From Agromyces sp. H66 (lineage in GTDB: Bacteria > Actinomycetota > Actinomycetes > Actinomycetales > Microbacteriaceae), in contig NZ_SJZG01000003.1 of NCBI RefSeq assembly GCF_004959775.1, forward strand, positions 372,001-436,000: a DNA stretch of 64,000 bases. Direction: 5' to 3'. Position numbers and translations under genes: made by a program. Below are positions 44,691-53,146 of this stretch, in pieces; the stretch's first letter is position 1; each line of letters opens with the position of its first letter. Below the pieces are notes generated by a model, which worked only from the letters and a program-made list of their open reading frames with translations, was not told where the DNA came from and searched no databases.

Positions 44691-44725
44691 ACGAACGGTC
44701 GTATAGTACACATACGACCGTTCGT
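44691..44725. promoter_or_regulatory. TetR operator, perfect inverted repeat
   Basis: ACGAACGGTCGTAT (44691-44704), seven bases, ATACGACCGTTCGT (44712-44725): perfect 14-base arms. TATAGT at 44702-44707 fits a -10 box for the hydrolase gene, so binding would block both promoters. Confidence 0.9.
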
Positions 44726-44779
44726 GTTCATTGAACGGACGTCACGAACACTCTGATCACCGCTGCCCTGGAGGCCGCC

Positions 44780-45724
44780 ATGCAACTCAGCACCACCCTC
44801 GCCCTCGCCGCCGTGCGCGCGGCCGATGCCGTCTCGCCGACGCTCACCGCGCGCCTGGCCATGCCGCTGTTCCGGCAAGTGGGCCCGGCGCTGCCCGTGC
44901 GATCCGGCGACCGTGCCGTGCATGACCATGGCGAGCGCGGCACGATCACGGTGCGCGGACGCGACATCGTCACCTATGCGTGGGGGAACGGCCCCGAGAC
45001 CGTGCTGCTCGTGCACGGCTGGCGCGGGCGGGCGTCGCAGTTCGGCGCGATCGTGCGTGAGCTGCGAGCAGAGGGCCTACGGGTCGTCGCATTCGACGCG
45101 CCCGCCAACGGCGAGTCCGGCGGGCGTCGCACCGACATCCGCGACTACCTCGGGGCCATCGAGGTGCTGCAGCGCAAGCACGGGATGTTCCGCGTCATCG
45201 TCGGGCACTCGTTCGGCGCGCTCGCCGCGGTCACCGCCGTGCGCGAGGGCACGGCCGCGGGCGGCGTCGTCGCGATCGCCGGCATGGCCGACGCCCGCTA
45301 CCTCGTCGACTCGTTCGCGGCTCGCGTCGGCATGCGGCAGGCGAGCGCCGACGTGCTCTCCCGGCGATTCATGGGCATCATCCAGCCCGGGGTCGACGAG
45401 CCGTTCGCACGCTTCGACGCGGTCGCCGACCCTCTGCCGGCAGAGGTCCCGCTCCTCGTCGTGCACGACCGCGGCGACCGCGAGGTGGCCGTCGACGAGT
45501 CGCTGCGGTTGCACGAAGCGCACGGCGACCGGTCGCGGCTGGTCGTCACCGAGGGCGCAGGTCACTCCCGCGTGCTCGGTGCGGACGTGACGCTCGATGC
45601 GGTGACGGCGTTCGCCACGGGCGGGCTCGCCGCGTTGGACGCAGCCGGGATCGGTGCCGACGTCGTCGGAGTCGGCGACGGCGCGACCGGGGGAGTCGGC
45701 AGCGGGGCTGCAGCATCCGCGTGA
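44780..45724 (+). CDS. Alpha/beta hydrolase under TetR control
   Basis: 314 residues. Catalytic triad residues visible: nucleophile Ser144 in GHSFG, Asp233 in HDRGD and His262 in GAGHSR; oxyanion motif LLVHGWRG at 76-83. The C-terminal 25 residues are Gly/Ala-rich and likely disordered. Substrate unknown; the divergent TetR suggests induction by an ester-, lactone- or lipid-like compound. ATG 44780 follows a weak GGAGG-containing leader. Confidence 0.88.
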   Translation: MQLSTTLALAAVRAADAVSPTLTARLAMPLFRQVGPALPVRSGDRAVHDHGERGTITVRGRDIVTYAWGNGPETVLLVHGWRGRASQFGAIVRELRAEGLRVVAFDAPANGESGGRRTDIRDYLGAIEVLQRKHGMFRVIVGHSFGALAAVTAVREGTAAGGVVAIAGMADARYLVDSFAARVGMRQASADVLSRRFMGIIQPGVDEPFARFDAVADPLPAEVPLLVVHDRGDREVAVDESLRLHEAHGDRSRLVVTEGAGHSRVLGADVTLDAVTAFATGGLAALDAAGIGADVVGVGDGATGGVGSGAAASA

Positions 45725-45744
45725 GGCCGATCGCCGACGGCCTC
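45723..45744 (+). terminator. Hairpin terminator of hydrolase gene
   Basis: GAGGCCG (45723-45729) pairs with CGGCCTC (45738-45744), eight-base loop, starting in the stop codon. The rest of the gap to 45904 has no gene; TTTTCCACA at 45826-45834 is a chance DnaA-box-like sequence. Confidence 0.5.
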
Positions 45745-45891
45745 CATCGGTTCCGTGGGCAACCACGTGCACGGACTTTCCACCGACCACGCGACTTGTC
45801 CTCCACAGGGGCGCGACCCTAGACGTTTTCCACAGGTATTTGACCTGGTCAGAGACGGTTTACGAGCGGTCGTGAATGTCAGTGGGTGGTG

Positions 45892-45906
45892 ATGGGATAG
45901 TCCCAT
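45892..45906 (+). promoter_or_regulatory. Inverted repeat including HNH gene start
   Basis: ATGGGA-TAG-TCCCAT is a perfect 6-3-6 inverted repeat whose 3' arm contains the first two bases of the HNH gene start codon. It could hide the start in mRNA or bind a protein. Confidence 0.4.
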
Positions 45907-47227
45907 GACGATCCCCGACGCAACCGGCGCGGCCGACGCTGCCGTGGGCGACCCTGCCGCCGCGTTGCGCGCCGATGTCGAGGCGATCGTCGCGCTGGAG
46001 CGCATGATCCGGGCCGCGCAGGCGGAGCAGCTCCGGCTGATCCGGAGGGCGCACGGGTATGCGCACGCGGTCGAGGGCGTGCACGACGGCTCCCCCGCGG
46101 GCGAGCGGGAGTTCGCGACCCGCGCGTTCATCGCCGAGGTCGCGACCGCGCTCGTCATTCCCGAGGCCACCGCGAGCGGCTTGGTCGCCGATGCCGGGGT
46201 CGCGGGCCGGCACCCGGCGACACTGACGGCGCTCGCGACCGGATCGATCGGCTTGCCGCAGGCACGGTCGATCTTCGACGCGGTGATCGGGCTGCCCGCT
46301 GCGGCGGCGGCGGCGCTCGAGGAGGCGGCGCTGGAGCGGGCGCCCTCGCAGACGAACGCGGCGCTGCGACGCCGGCTCCGCACCCTCAGGGAACGACTGC
46401 ACCCCGAGCTCCTCGGCACCGGGCACCGAGTCGCCGTCGCCGAACGGCGGGTCGTGATCGAACCCGCACCCGACGGCATGGCCTGGCTCAGTCTCTACCT
46501 GCAAGCCGAACGCGCCCACGCGATCAAGCACCGCCTCGACGCCAGCGCCGCAGCGAGCGACAACCCAGAAGCGCCGTCCGCCGACCCGCGCACGCACGGC
46601 CAAAGCGTGCTCGACGCTGCCGCCGACCTGCTCCTGGCCGGGTCCCGCACCGGCCCCGATGGCCGACCGGTCGACGGTGACGCGGCGATCCTGCCGCGGG
46701 TGCTGGTCACCGTGCCGGTGCTCACCCTCCTCGGACACACCGACGAACCCGCCGAACTCGACGGGTACGGTCCGATCGATACAGACACCGCCTGCTGGCT
46801 CGCGGGGAAAGCCCGTTCCTGGCAGCGGATCCTCACCCACCCCGAGACCGGGGCGTACCTGTCCTACGGCCGCACCCGGTACCGGGTGCCCGCCGACCTC
46901 GCCGGCTACCTGCGAGTCCGCGACGGCACTTGCCGGTTCCCCGGCTGCAACCGCCGTGCCGAAGGATGCGACTTCGACCACACCACCGACTGGGCCCACG
47001 GCGGCGGCACCTGCGCCGCGAACATCGCCGTGCTCTGCCGAAAGCACCACCGCCTGAAACACCGAACACGCTGGCGCATCACGCTAGAGCCCGGCGGCGT
47101 GATCCGCTGGACCTCACCCGCCGGCCGCGACCACACGACCCAACCCGAGAACCCCTTCCTCGAACGACCCGACGCGAGCGCGCAGTCGGAAGACGCCCCG
47201 GCAGACGAGCATGATGACGCGGCCTGA
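45905..47227 (+). CDS. DUF222/HNH endonuclease (REP13E12-like)
   Basis: 440 residues. The N-terminal DUF222 helical region (about 25-290) is followed by an HNH nuclease domain: YLRVRDGTCRFPGCNRRAEGCDFDHTTDWAHGGGTCAANIAVLCRKHHRLKH, with Cys/Cys pairs for structural zinc and the DH...N...H catalytic residues intact. Such genes exist in many copies in Microbacteriaceae and Mycobacterium; their natural role is unclear, possibly mobile or DNA maintenance. The inverted repeat at 45892 covers its start. Confidence 0.9.
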   Translation: MTIPDATGAADAAVGDPAAALRADVEAIVALERMIRAAQAEQLRLIRRAHGYAHAVEGVHDGSPAGEREFATRAFIAEVATALVIPEATASGLVADAGVAGRHPATLTALATGSIGLPQARSIFDAVIGLPAAAAAALEEAALERAPSQTNAALRRRLRTLRERLHPELLGTGHRVAVAERRVVIEPAPDGMAWLSLYLQAERAHAIKHRLDASAAASDNPEAPSADPRTHGQSVLDAAADLLLAGSRTGPDGRPVDGDAAILPRVLVTVPVLTLLGHTDEPAELDGYGPIDTDTACWLAGKARSWQRILTHPETGAYLSYGRTRYRVPADLAGYLRVRDGTCRFPGCNRRAEGCDFDHTTDWAHGGGTCAANIAVLCRKHHRLKHRTRWRITLEPGGVIRWTSPAGRDHTTQPENPFLERPDASAQSEDAPADEHDDAA

Positions 47228-47284
47228 ACTCGAGCATCCACGTGCGCCCATCTGCGCGGCGGCGACGGCGAGCAAATGCGTATC

Positions 47285-47296
47285 TATATGGATATA
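47285..47296 (+). promoter_or_regulatory. Inverted repeat before toxin-antitoxin genes
   Basis: TATAT-GG-ATATA (47285-47296) is a perfect 5-2-5 repeat in an AT-rich island, about 40 bases before the antitoxin start. It is a plausible autoregulatory site of the YefM-type antitoxin. Confidence 0.45.
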
Positions 47297-47333
47297 CGCC
47301 CGATATGTACACACTTGAGCTAGACTGGAGCCT

Positions 47334-47597
47334 ATGGTGGCGGTGAATGAGACGGTAACGACTCGGCAGTTGCGTGATGGACTGGCCGAGGTGATCGGCC
47401 GTGCCGCGTATGCACATGAGCGGGTCGGAATCACCCGGCATGGAAAGCTCGCCGCCGTGGTCATCAGTGTCGAGGATCTCGAGTCGCTCGAGGCGTTCGA
47501 GATGGCCCGTGACCTGCAGGAGTTCAGGGCTGCGAAGCGCGACGATGACGGTGGCCGGGTGTCACTGGGCGAGCTGCGCGCTGAGCTCGCAGAGTGA
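47334..47597 (+). CDS. YefM/Phd-type antitoxin
   Basis: 87 residues. The N-terminal beta/alpha DNA-binding part (ETVTTRQLRDGLAEVIGRAAYAHERVGITRHGKLAAVVISVEDLESLEAFE) matches the PhdYefM family, and the Glu/Asp-rich tail (RDLQEFRAAKRDDDGGRVSLGELRAELAE) would wrap the toxin. ATG 47334 has GGAG upstream. GTGA overlap with the toxin gene. Confidence 0.9.
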   Translation: MVAVNETVTTRQLRDGLAEVIGRAAYAHERVGITRHGKLAAVVISVEDLESLEAFEMARDLQEFRAAKRDDDGGRVSLGELRAELAE

Positions 47598-47851
47598 CCT
47601 ACCGGGTCGAGCTGACGACCGCCGCAGCACGTCAGGTTCGGAAGCTCGAGCCTGCCGTTCGTCGGCGAGTGCTGCATGCGCTCAGTGAGCTCGAGGTGGA
47701 TCCTAGGCCCGGCGGGGTCAAGAAGCTGACCGGGTTGGAGAACGCTTGGCGGCTCCGTGTCGGCGACTACCGCATCCTTTACGAGATTGAGGATGACGTT
47801 GTATTGGTCACGGTGTTCCGAGTCGCGCATCGGCGCAACGCCTACGAATAG
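47594..47851 (+). CDS. RelE/ParE-family toxin
   Basis: 85 residues. RelE-type mRNA interferase features: YRVELTTAAARQVRKLEPAVRRRVLHALSEL, then WRLRVGDYRILYEIEDDVVLVTVFRVAHRRNAYE, with the basic residues and Tyr of the active site. It would cut mRNA on the ribosome when free. GTG 47594 overlaps the antitoxin stop. Confidence 0.92.
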   Translation: MTYRVELTTAAARQVRKLEPAVRRRVLHALSELEVDPRPGGVKKLTGLENAWRLRVGDYRILYEIEDDVVLVTVFRVAHRRNAYE

Positions 47852-47900
47852 CACCCCGCATCGAGCAATGGCCGTCGGCCGTGCCTCGTACGCTGGCGTG

Positions 47901-48860
47901 ATGGATGCCGGGACGGAAACCAAGCCCACAGCGCACGACGCAACGCCGGAACCCCGACGGATCCCCGCATGGGCGCCCGTGCTCATCGGCGTCGCGTCGG
48001 CGACCCTCGGCCTGCTGCCCTGGCTGATCACGGGCATGCGGCTTCCGCTCCAGAACCTCTGGGCGACGGATGCCGCACCCGACGAGTACCCCGTCGTGCT
48101 GCTGCCGTTCAGCCAGTACGCGATCACGCTCATCGCCGCCCTCATCGTGACCGGCGCCGCGATCGCGGGCATCGTCGCGCGAGCGACAAGCGCACGGCTT
48201 CCGCGGTTCGGCACCGCCGCCATCGTCATCGGCGTGGTCGCGGTGCAGGTCATCGCCACCGTGCAGACCTCGATCGTGGTGCGCGACGGCCTGCAGGAGC
48301 GGGGCGAGTCGGCCCTGTACCTCGCCGCGCTCGTCGCGGGCACGTCGCTGATGATCCCGGTCGGCGTGCTGGTGATGCTGCTCATCGCCCGAGCGCCGCG
48401 GGCCGGCGCGGTCATCGGTCTCAGCATCGCGGCGGTGGCGTTCGGACCGTGGATCAACGGGCTCGTCGTGCCGTTCGGCACCGCCGGCACCACGGAGCTC
48501 GCCTGGCTCCTCGACGTCACCCGCTGGATCCCGCCGGTGCTCGTCGGCGCCGCCATCGCGTGGGGCGGGGTCAACACCGTGGGCCGCGTCCTCGCCGCCG
48601 CCTTCGCCCTCCTCGCCCTGTGGGTCGCGCCCGCGCTCATGACCGCGATCTCGAGCGCCGCCGGCAGCCGGGTCCTGGCCCGCCACCCCGCCGAGATGCT
48701 CGACTACGGGGCGGGCGTCTTCGGCATGGCGCTCTGGATTCCCGACATCGCCCTGCCGCCCCTCATCGTGGCGGTCGCGGTCGCCGCGGTCGGACTCATC
48801 GGCCGCGCGATCGTCACGCGACGTCGCAGATCGGCGGAGCAGGCCGAGCCTTTGCCATGA
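47901..48860 (+). CDS. Multi-spanning membrane protein of unknown function
   Basis: 319 residues with about eight hydrophobic segments (WAPVLIGVASATLGLLPWLIT, SQYAITLIAALIVTGAAIAGIV, TAAIVIGVVAVQVIATVQ, LYLAALVAGTSLMIPVGVLVMLLIA and others). No known motif. ATG 47901 was chosen as the only start that begins a proper N-terminus (MDAGTETKPTAHD). It overlaps the next gene by four bases, so it may be expressed with the sirohydrochlorin chelatase gene; a role in sulfur or metal transport is speculative. Confidence 0.7.
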   Translation: MDAGTETKPTAHDATPEPRRIPAWAPVLIGVASATLGLLPWLITGMRLPLQNLWATDAAPDEYPVVLLPFSQYAITLIAALIVTGAAIAGIVARATSARLPRFGTAAIVIGVVAVQVIATVQTSIVVRDGLQERGESALYLAALVAGTSLMIPVGVLVMLLIARAPRAGAVIGLSIAAVAFGPWINGLVVPFGTAGTTELAWLLDVTRWIPPVLVGAAIAWGGVNTVGRVLAAAFALLALWVAPALMTAISSAAGSRVLARHPAEMLDYGAGVFGMALWIPDIALPPLIVAVAVAAVGLIGRAIVTRRRRSAEQAEPLP

Positions 48861-49609
48861 TGAACGAGACCCCCCGGCCACCTGCTCTCGTCGGCATCTC
48901 GCACGGCACCTCCTCCGCGGCGGGTCGGGCCGCGGTGCGCGGGCTGCACGATGCCGTCGCCGCGGCGGTCGGCACGCGACATCCGGATGCCCCACCGAGC
49001 GTGCGACTCGGACACGTCGACGTCGAGCAGCCCGACGTGCCCGCCACCCTCGCCTCGCTCGAGCCCGGCGAGCCGGCCGTCGTCGTGCCGCTCCTCCTCT
49101 CGGCGGGCTACCACGTGCACGTCGACCTCGCCGAGGCCGTGGATGCCTCGGCATCCGACCGGCCCGTGACCCTCGCCGGCGCCCTCGGTCCCGACGACCG
49201 GCTCGCCCGGGTGCTCGTCCGTCGCCTCGCAGAGGCAGGCCTCCGCGACACTGACCGCATCGTGCTCGCCGTCGCCGGGTCGAGCGACCGGCGCGCCGTC
49301 GACGACTGCCACGACATGGCCGGGCGGCTGGCCGCGGCATCCGGTCGCGAGGTCTCGATCGGGTTCCTCTCCGCGGCCGAGCCGCGGCTCCCCGACGCCA
49401 TCGCCGCCGCACGCACCGGCGCCGGGCCGGGCCCGCGCGTCGTCGTCGCGAACTACCTCCTCGCACCCGGCTACTTCGACGACCTGGCCCAGGCGGCCGG
49501 CGCCGACGTGACGGCGCGGCCGCTCCTCGTCGCCGAGGAACCCCCGCCACGGGAGCTCGTCGACCTCGTGCTCGATCGGTACGCCGCGGCATCCGCTCGC
49601 CTTCGCTGA
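48857..49609 (+). CDS. Sirohydrochlorin chelatase-like (CbiX/SirB) protein
   Basis: 250 residues. It has the CbiX pattern: N-terminal LVGISHGTSSAAGRAAV (catalytic His), second half with AVVVPLLLSAGYHVHVDLAEAV and VVVANYLLAPGYFDDLAQAAGADVTARPLL. The family inserts Fe2+ (siroheme) or Co2+ into sirohydrochlorin. Just before the sulfite reductase gene, iron for siroheme is the likely role. Two overlapping starts (ATG 48857, ATG 48860); I took the first. Confidence 0.88.
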   Translation: MMNETPRPPALVGISHGTSSAAGRAAVRGLHDAVAAAVGTRHPDAPPSVRLGHVDVEQPDVPATLASLEPGEPAVVVPLLLSAGYHVHVDLAEAVDASASDRPVTLAGALGPDDRLARVLVRRLAEAGLRDTDRIVLAVAGSSDRRAVDDCHDMAGRLAAASGREVSIGFLSAAEPRLPDAIAAARTGAGPGPRVVVANYLLAPGYFDDLAQAAGADVTARPLLVAEEPPPRELVDLVLDRYAAASARLR

Positions 49610-49632
49610 CGCCCGCCGCATGTCGGCGGGCG
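49610..49632 (+). terminator. Hairpin terminator after chelatase gene
   Basis: CGCCCGCCG (49610-49618) pairs with CGGCGGGCG (49624-49632), loop of five. It separates the chelatase from the main sulfur operon. Confidence 0.6.
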
Positions 49633-49764
49633 ACGCCGTGTGACGCAATGCGACACGACGTGACCGGGCGTGACACGGCCCCCTGTCGAGGGCCGCCGAC
49701 GTCGCCTAGCTTCGACCGAACACGCCGGAGCGCATCCCGCACCGGCATGAGGAAGGAGGGCGTC
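49633..49764 (+). promoter_or_regulatory. Promoter region of sulfur assimilation operon
   Basis: TGTCGA (49684-49689), 17 bases, TAGCTT (49707-49712) is a plausible promoter, with GTG start 49765 about 50 bases downstream. Just upstream, GTGTGACGCAATGCGACAC (from about 49639) and GTGACCGGGCGTGACAC give repeated GTGAC/GACAC elements that could be operators. No riboswitch fold was recognised. Confidence 0.45.
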
Positions 49765-51495
49765 GTGACCATCACCACCCCGAGGGCGACGGATGCCGCA
49801 GCAGCACGCCCGGCGCGTCCGGCGCGTCCGCCGGCGCGTCCGCACGGCCAGTGGAAGATCGACGGCACGACCCCGCTCAACGCCAACGAGCAGTGGAAGC
49901 AGGAGGACGGCGGCCTCGCCGTGCGCGAGCGCATCGAGCGCATCTACGCCGCGGGCGGCTTCGCGAGCATCGACCCGACCGACCTGCACGGGCGATTCCG
50001 CTGGTGGGGCCTGTACACGCAGCGCAGGCCCGGCATCGACGGCGGCAAGACCGCCACGCTCGAGCCGCACGAGCTCGAGGACGAGTTCTTCATGCTGCGC
50101 GTGCGCATCGACGGCGGGCAGCTCACCACCGGGCAGCTGCGGGTGATCGGCGAGATCTCCACCGAGTTCGCCCGCGACACCGCCGACCTCACCGACCGCC
50201 AGAACATCCAGCTGCACTGGGTACGGGTCGAGGACGTGCCCGAGATCTGGCGCCGCCTCGAGGCGGTCGGCCTCGGCACGACGGAGGCGTGCGGCGACGT
50301 GCCGCGCGTCATCCTCGGCTCGCCGGTCGCTGGCATCGCCGCCGACGAGCTCATCGACCCGACGCCCGCGATCGAGGAGATCCAGCGCCGCTTCATCGGC
50401 GACGAGTCGCTCGCGAACCTGCCGCGCAAGTTCAAGTCCGCGATCACCGGGCACCCCAGCCAGGACGTCGTGCACGAGATCAACGACGTCGCGTTCGTCG
50501 CCGTCGAGCATCCGTCGCTCGGGGTCGGGTACGACCTGTGGGTCGGCGGCGGCCTCTCCACGAGCGCGCACCTGGCGGTTCGGCTCGGCGCCTGGGTCGC
50601 GCCCGAGCGGGTGGCCGACGTGTGGCTCGGCGTCACGTCGATCTTCCGCGACTACGGCTACCGGCGCCTGCGCAACAAGGCCCGCCTCAAGTACCTCGTC
50701 GCCGACTGGGGCGCCGAGCGGTTCCGCGAGGTCCTCGAGACCGAGTACCTGGGCGCCCCGCTCGCCGACGGGCCGGCGGCGCCCAAGCCGCGAGCGCAGG
50801 GCGACCACGTCGGCGTGCACCGGCAGAAGGACGGCCGGTTCTACGTCGGCGTCACCCCGTTCGTCGGTCGCGTGTCGGGCTCGACGCTCACGGCCATCGC
50901 CGACCTGCTCGAGCGCCACGGTTCGGGTCGCCTGCGCACGACGCCGCACCAGAAGCTCGTGCTGCTCGACATCGAGGAGGCCGCGGTCGAGCGGGTCGTC
51001 GCCGAGCTCGACGCGCTCGGCCTGCAGGCGCGGCCCTCGCTGTTCCGGCGCGGCACGATCGCGTGCACGGGCATCGAGTTCTGCAAGCTCGCCATCGTCG
51101 AGACGAAGCAGGCGGCGACCGACGCCGTCATCGCGCTCGAGTCCCGGCTCGCCGGGATCGACCTGCCGCACCCGATCAGCCTGCACGTGAACGGATGCCC
51201 CAACTCCTGCGCCCGCATCCAGACGGCCGACATCGGGCTCAAAGGCCAGTTGCTCCCCGACGGCGACGGCGGGCAGACGCCCGGCTTCCAGGTGCACCTC
51301 GGCGGCGGCCTCGCCTCGGCGACCCGGGAGGAGGCCGGCACCGGGCGCACCGTGCGCGGACTCAAGGTGACCGCCGACGGCCTCGCCGACTACGTCGAGC
51401 GTGTCGTGCGTCGCTTCCTCGCCGACCGCGATGCGGCCGCCGACGAGACCTTCGCCGAGTGGGCGCACCGCGCCGACGAGGAGGCCCTGCGATGA
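49765..51495 (+). CDS. Ferredoxin-dependent sulfite/nitrite reductase, SirA-like
   Basis: 576 residues. The 4Fe-4S/siroheme ligands are complete: CTGIEFC (Cys434, Cys440) and NGCPNSC (Cys478, Cys482). Two parallel reductase repeats, each with an RTTPHQKLVLLDI-type and DRQNIQLHWVRVEDV segment, form the family core. It takes six electrons from ferredoxin to make sulfide from sulfite; the context favours sulfite over nitrite. GTG 49765 is preceded by AAGGAGG; an in-frame ATG 49747 is the alternative. First gene of the operon. Confidence 0.92.
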   Translation: MTITTPRATDAAAARPARPARPPARPHGQWKIDGTTPLNANEQWKQEDGGLAVRERIERIYAAGGFASIDPTDLHGRFRWWGLYTQRRPGIDGGKTATLEPHELEDEFFMLRVRIDGGQLTTGQLRVIGEISTEFARDTADLTDRQNIQLHWVRVEDVPEIWRRLEAVGLGTTEACGDVPRVILGSPVAGIAADELIDPTPAIEEIQRRFIGDESLANLPRKFKSAITGHPSQDVVHEINDVAFVAVEHPSLGVGYDLWVGGGLSTSAHLAVRLGAWVAPERVADVWLGVTSIFRDYGYRRLRNKARLKYLVADWGAERFREVLETEYLGAPLADGPAAPKPRAQGDHVGVHRQKDGRFYVGVTPFVGRVSGSTLTAIADLLERHGSGRLRTTPHQKLVLLDIEEAAVERVVAELDALGLQARPSLFRRGTIACTGIEFCKLAIVETKQAATDAVIALESRLAGIDLPHPISLHVNGCPNSCARIQTADIGLKGQLLPDGDGGQTPGFQVHLGGGLASATREEAGTGRTVRGLKVTADGLADYVERVVRRFLADRDAAADETFAEWAHRADEEALR

Positions 51496-52217
51496 GCGCG
51501 CTCGCCCCGCGCACCCCCGACGAACTCCGCGCCCTCGCGCAGGCGGGCGACGCGTTGCTCTCGCCCGACGGCGGCCCCGAGGCATCCGCTGACGAGGTCG
51601 TCGCCTGGGCGTCCGCGAACTTTGCGACGGATGCCGCGGCCGTCGCCTGCTCGATGGCCGACGCCGTGCTCCCGCATCTGGTCGCCTCACGACTGCCAGG
51701 CGTCGACGTGCTGTTCCTCGACACCGGCTACCACTTCGCCGAGACCCACGTGACGCGCGACGAGGTCGCCCGCGCGCTCGACGTGCGCGTGGTCGACGTG
51801 CTCCCCGAGCAGACGGTCGCCGAGCAGGACGCCGAGTTCGGCGCCGAGCTGTTCGCGCGCGATCCCGGGCTGTGCTGCGCACGCCGCAAGGTCGCGCCGC
51901 TGCAGCGCGCGCTCGGCGGCTACGAGGTGTGGTTCACGGGCGTGCGCCGCGAGGAGGCGCCGACCCGCACGAACACGCCGCTCGTGACGTACGACGAGCG
52001 CAACGGGCTCGTGAAGGTGAACCCGCTCGCCGCGTGGAGCTTCGACCAGCTCCTCGACTACGCGGGCGCGCACCAGGTGCCCGTGAACCTCCTGATGTCG
52101 CACGGCTACCCCTCGATCGGCTGCGAGCCGTGCACGAAGCCCGTCGCCGCGGGCGAGGATCCGAGGTCGGGCCGCTGGGCCGGCCTCGCAAAGACGGAAT
52201 GCGGGTTGCACCTGTGA
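51492..52217 (+). CDS. cysH: APS/PAPS reductase CysH
   Basis: 241 residues. Iron-sulfur type: Cys128-Cys129 and CEPC (Cys211, Cys214) bind 4Fe-4S, and the catalytic Cys237 is in the tail TECGLHL. The cluster marks the APS-using (assimilatory) form. It reduces activated sulfate to sulfite with thioredoxin. Overlaps the preceding gene (ATGA) and the next (GTGA). Confidence 0.94.
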   Translation: MSALAPRTPDELRALAQAGDALLSPDGGPEASADEVVAWASANFATDAAAVACSMADAVLPHLVASRLPGVDVLFLDTGYHFAETHVTRDEVARALDVRVVDVLPEQTVAEQDAEFGAELFARDPGLCCARRKVAPLQRALGGYEVWFTGVRREEAPTRTNTPLVTYDERNGLVKVNPLAAWSFDQLLDYAGAHQVPVNLLMSHGYPSIGCEPCTKPVAAGEDPRSGRWAGLAKTECGLHL

Positions 52218-53146
52218 GCGAGACGATCACCACTGCTGCCGTCGAGGCGCCTCCGAGGCTGTCGGCGCTCGACACCCTCGAGTCGGAGGCGATCCACATC
52301 ATCCGCGAGGTGGTCGCCGAGTTCGAGCGGCCCGTGCTGCTCTTCTCGGGCGGCAAGGACTCGGTCGTCGTGCTGCACCTGGCCGCGAAGGCGTTCTGGC
52401 CGGCACGCGTGCCGTTCCCGGTGCTGCACGTCGACACGGGCCACAACTTCCCCGAGGTCATCGACTTCCGCGACCGCACCGTCGAGCGCCTCGGCGTCCG
52501 GCTCGAGGTCGCGAGAGTCCAGGACTACCTCGACGACGGCCGCCTGCAGGAACGCGCCGACGGTACCCGCAACCCGCTGCAGACCCAGCCGCTGCTCGAC
52601 GCGATCGCCGCGGGCAAGCACGACGCCGTGTTCGGCGGCGCCCGCCGCGACGAGGACAAGGCCCGCGCCAAGGAGCGCATCCTGAGCCTGCGCGACGAGT
52701 TCGGCCAGTGGGATCCGCGCAACCAGCGCCCCGAGCTCTGGGACCTCTACAACGGTCGCCACACGGTCGGCCAGCACGTGCGCGCGTTCCCGATCTCGAA
52801 CTGGACCGAGCTCGACGTGTGGCGCTACATCGAGCGCGAGGGCATCGAGCTGCCGCCGCTGTACTACGCGCACGAGCGCGAGGTGTACCGCCGCGACGGC
52901 ATGTGGCGCGCCGTCGGCCCCGTCTCGCCGCCGCGCGCCGACGAGCACGTGGAGCGCCGCGTCGTGCGGTACCGAACGGTGGGCGACATGAGCTGCACCG
53001 GCGCGGTCGAATCGGACGCGGCATCCGTCGCCGAGGTCGTGCGCGAGGTCGCCACCTCGACGCTCACCGAGCGCGGTGCCACGCGGGCCGACGACCGCAT
53101 CTCGGAGGCCGCCATGGAGGACCGCAAGAAGGACGGGTACTTCTGA
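52214..53146 (+). CDS. cysD: Sulfate adenylyltransferase small subunit CysD
   Basis: 310 residues. SGGKDSVVVLHLA (PP-loop) near residue 44, LDAIAAGKHDAVFGGARRDEDKARAKERI and the C-terminal GDMSCTGAVESDAASVAEVVREVA are all conserved. With CysN it makes APS from ATP and sulfate. GTG start overlaps cysH by GTGA; the stop shares its last base with the cysN start. Confidence 0.96.
   Translation: MSETITTAAVEAPPRLSALDTLESEAIHIIREVVAEFERPVLLFSGGKDSVVVLHLAAKAFWPARVPFPVLHVDTGHNFPEVIDFRDRTVERLGVRLEVARVQDYLDDGRLQERADGTRNPLQTQPLLDAIAAGKHDAVFGGARRDEDKARAKERILSLRDEFGQWDPRNQRPELWDLYNGRHTVGQHVRAFPISNWTELDVWRYIEREGIELPPLYYAHEREVYRRDGMWRAVGPVSPPRADEHVERRVVRYRTVGDMSCTGAVESDAASVAEVVREVATSTLTERGATRADDRISEAAMEDRKKDGYF

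Noticed and set aside
45826-45834. TTTTCCACA, one base from the actinobacterial DnaA box, with other TCCACA words nearby
   Set aside because: Only a single good match, no AT-rich unwinding region and no dnaA/dnaN genes; not an origin.
49633-49764. Possible SAM or cobalamin riboswitch before the sulfur operon
   Set aside because: The 130-base region lacks the conserved cores or long paired stems of either class; only short repeats and a promoter are seen.
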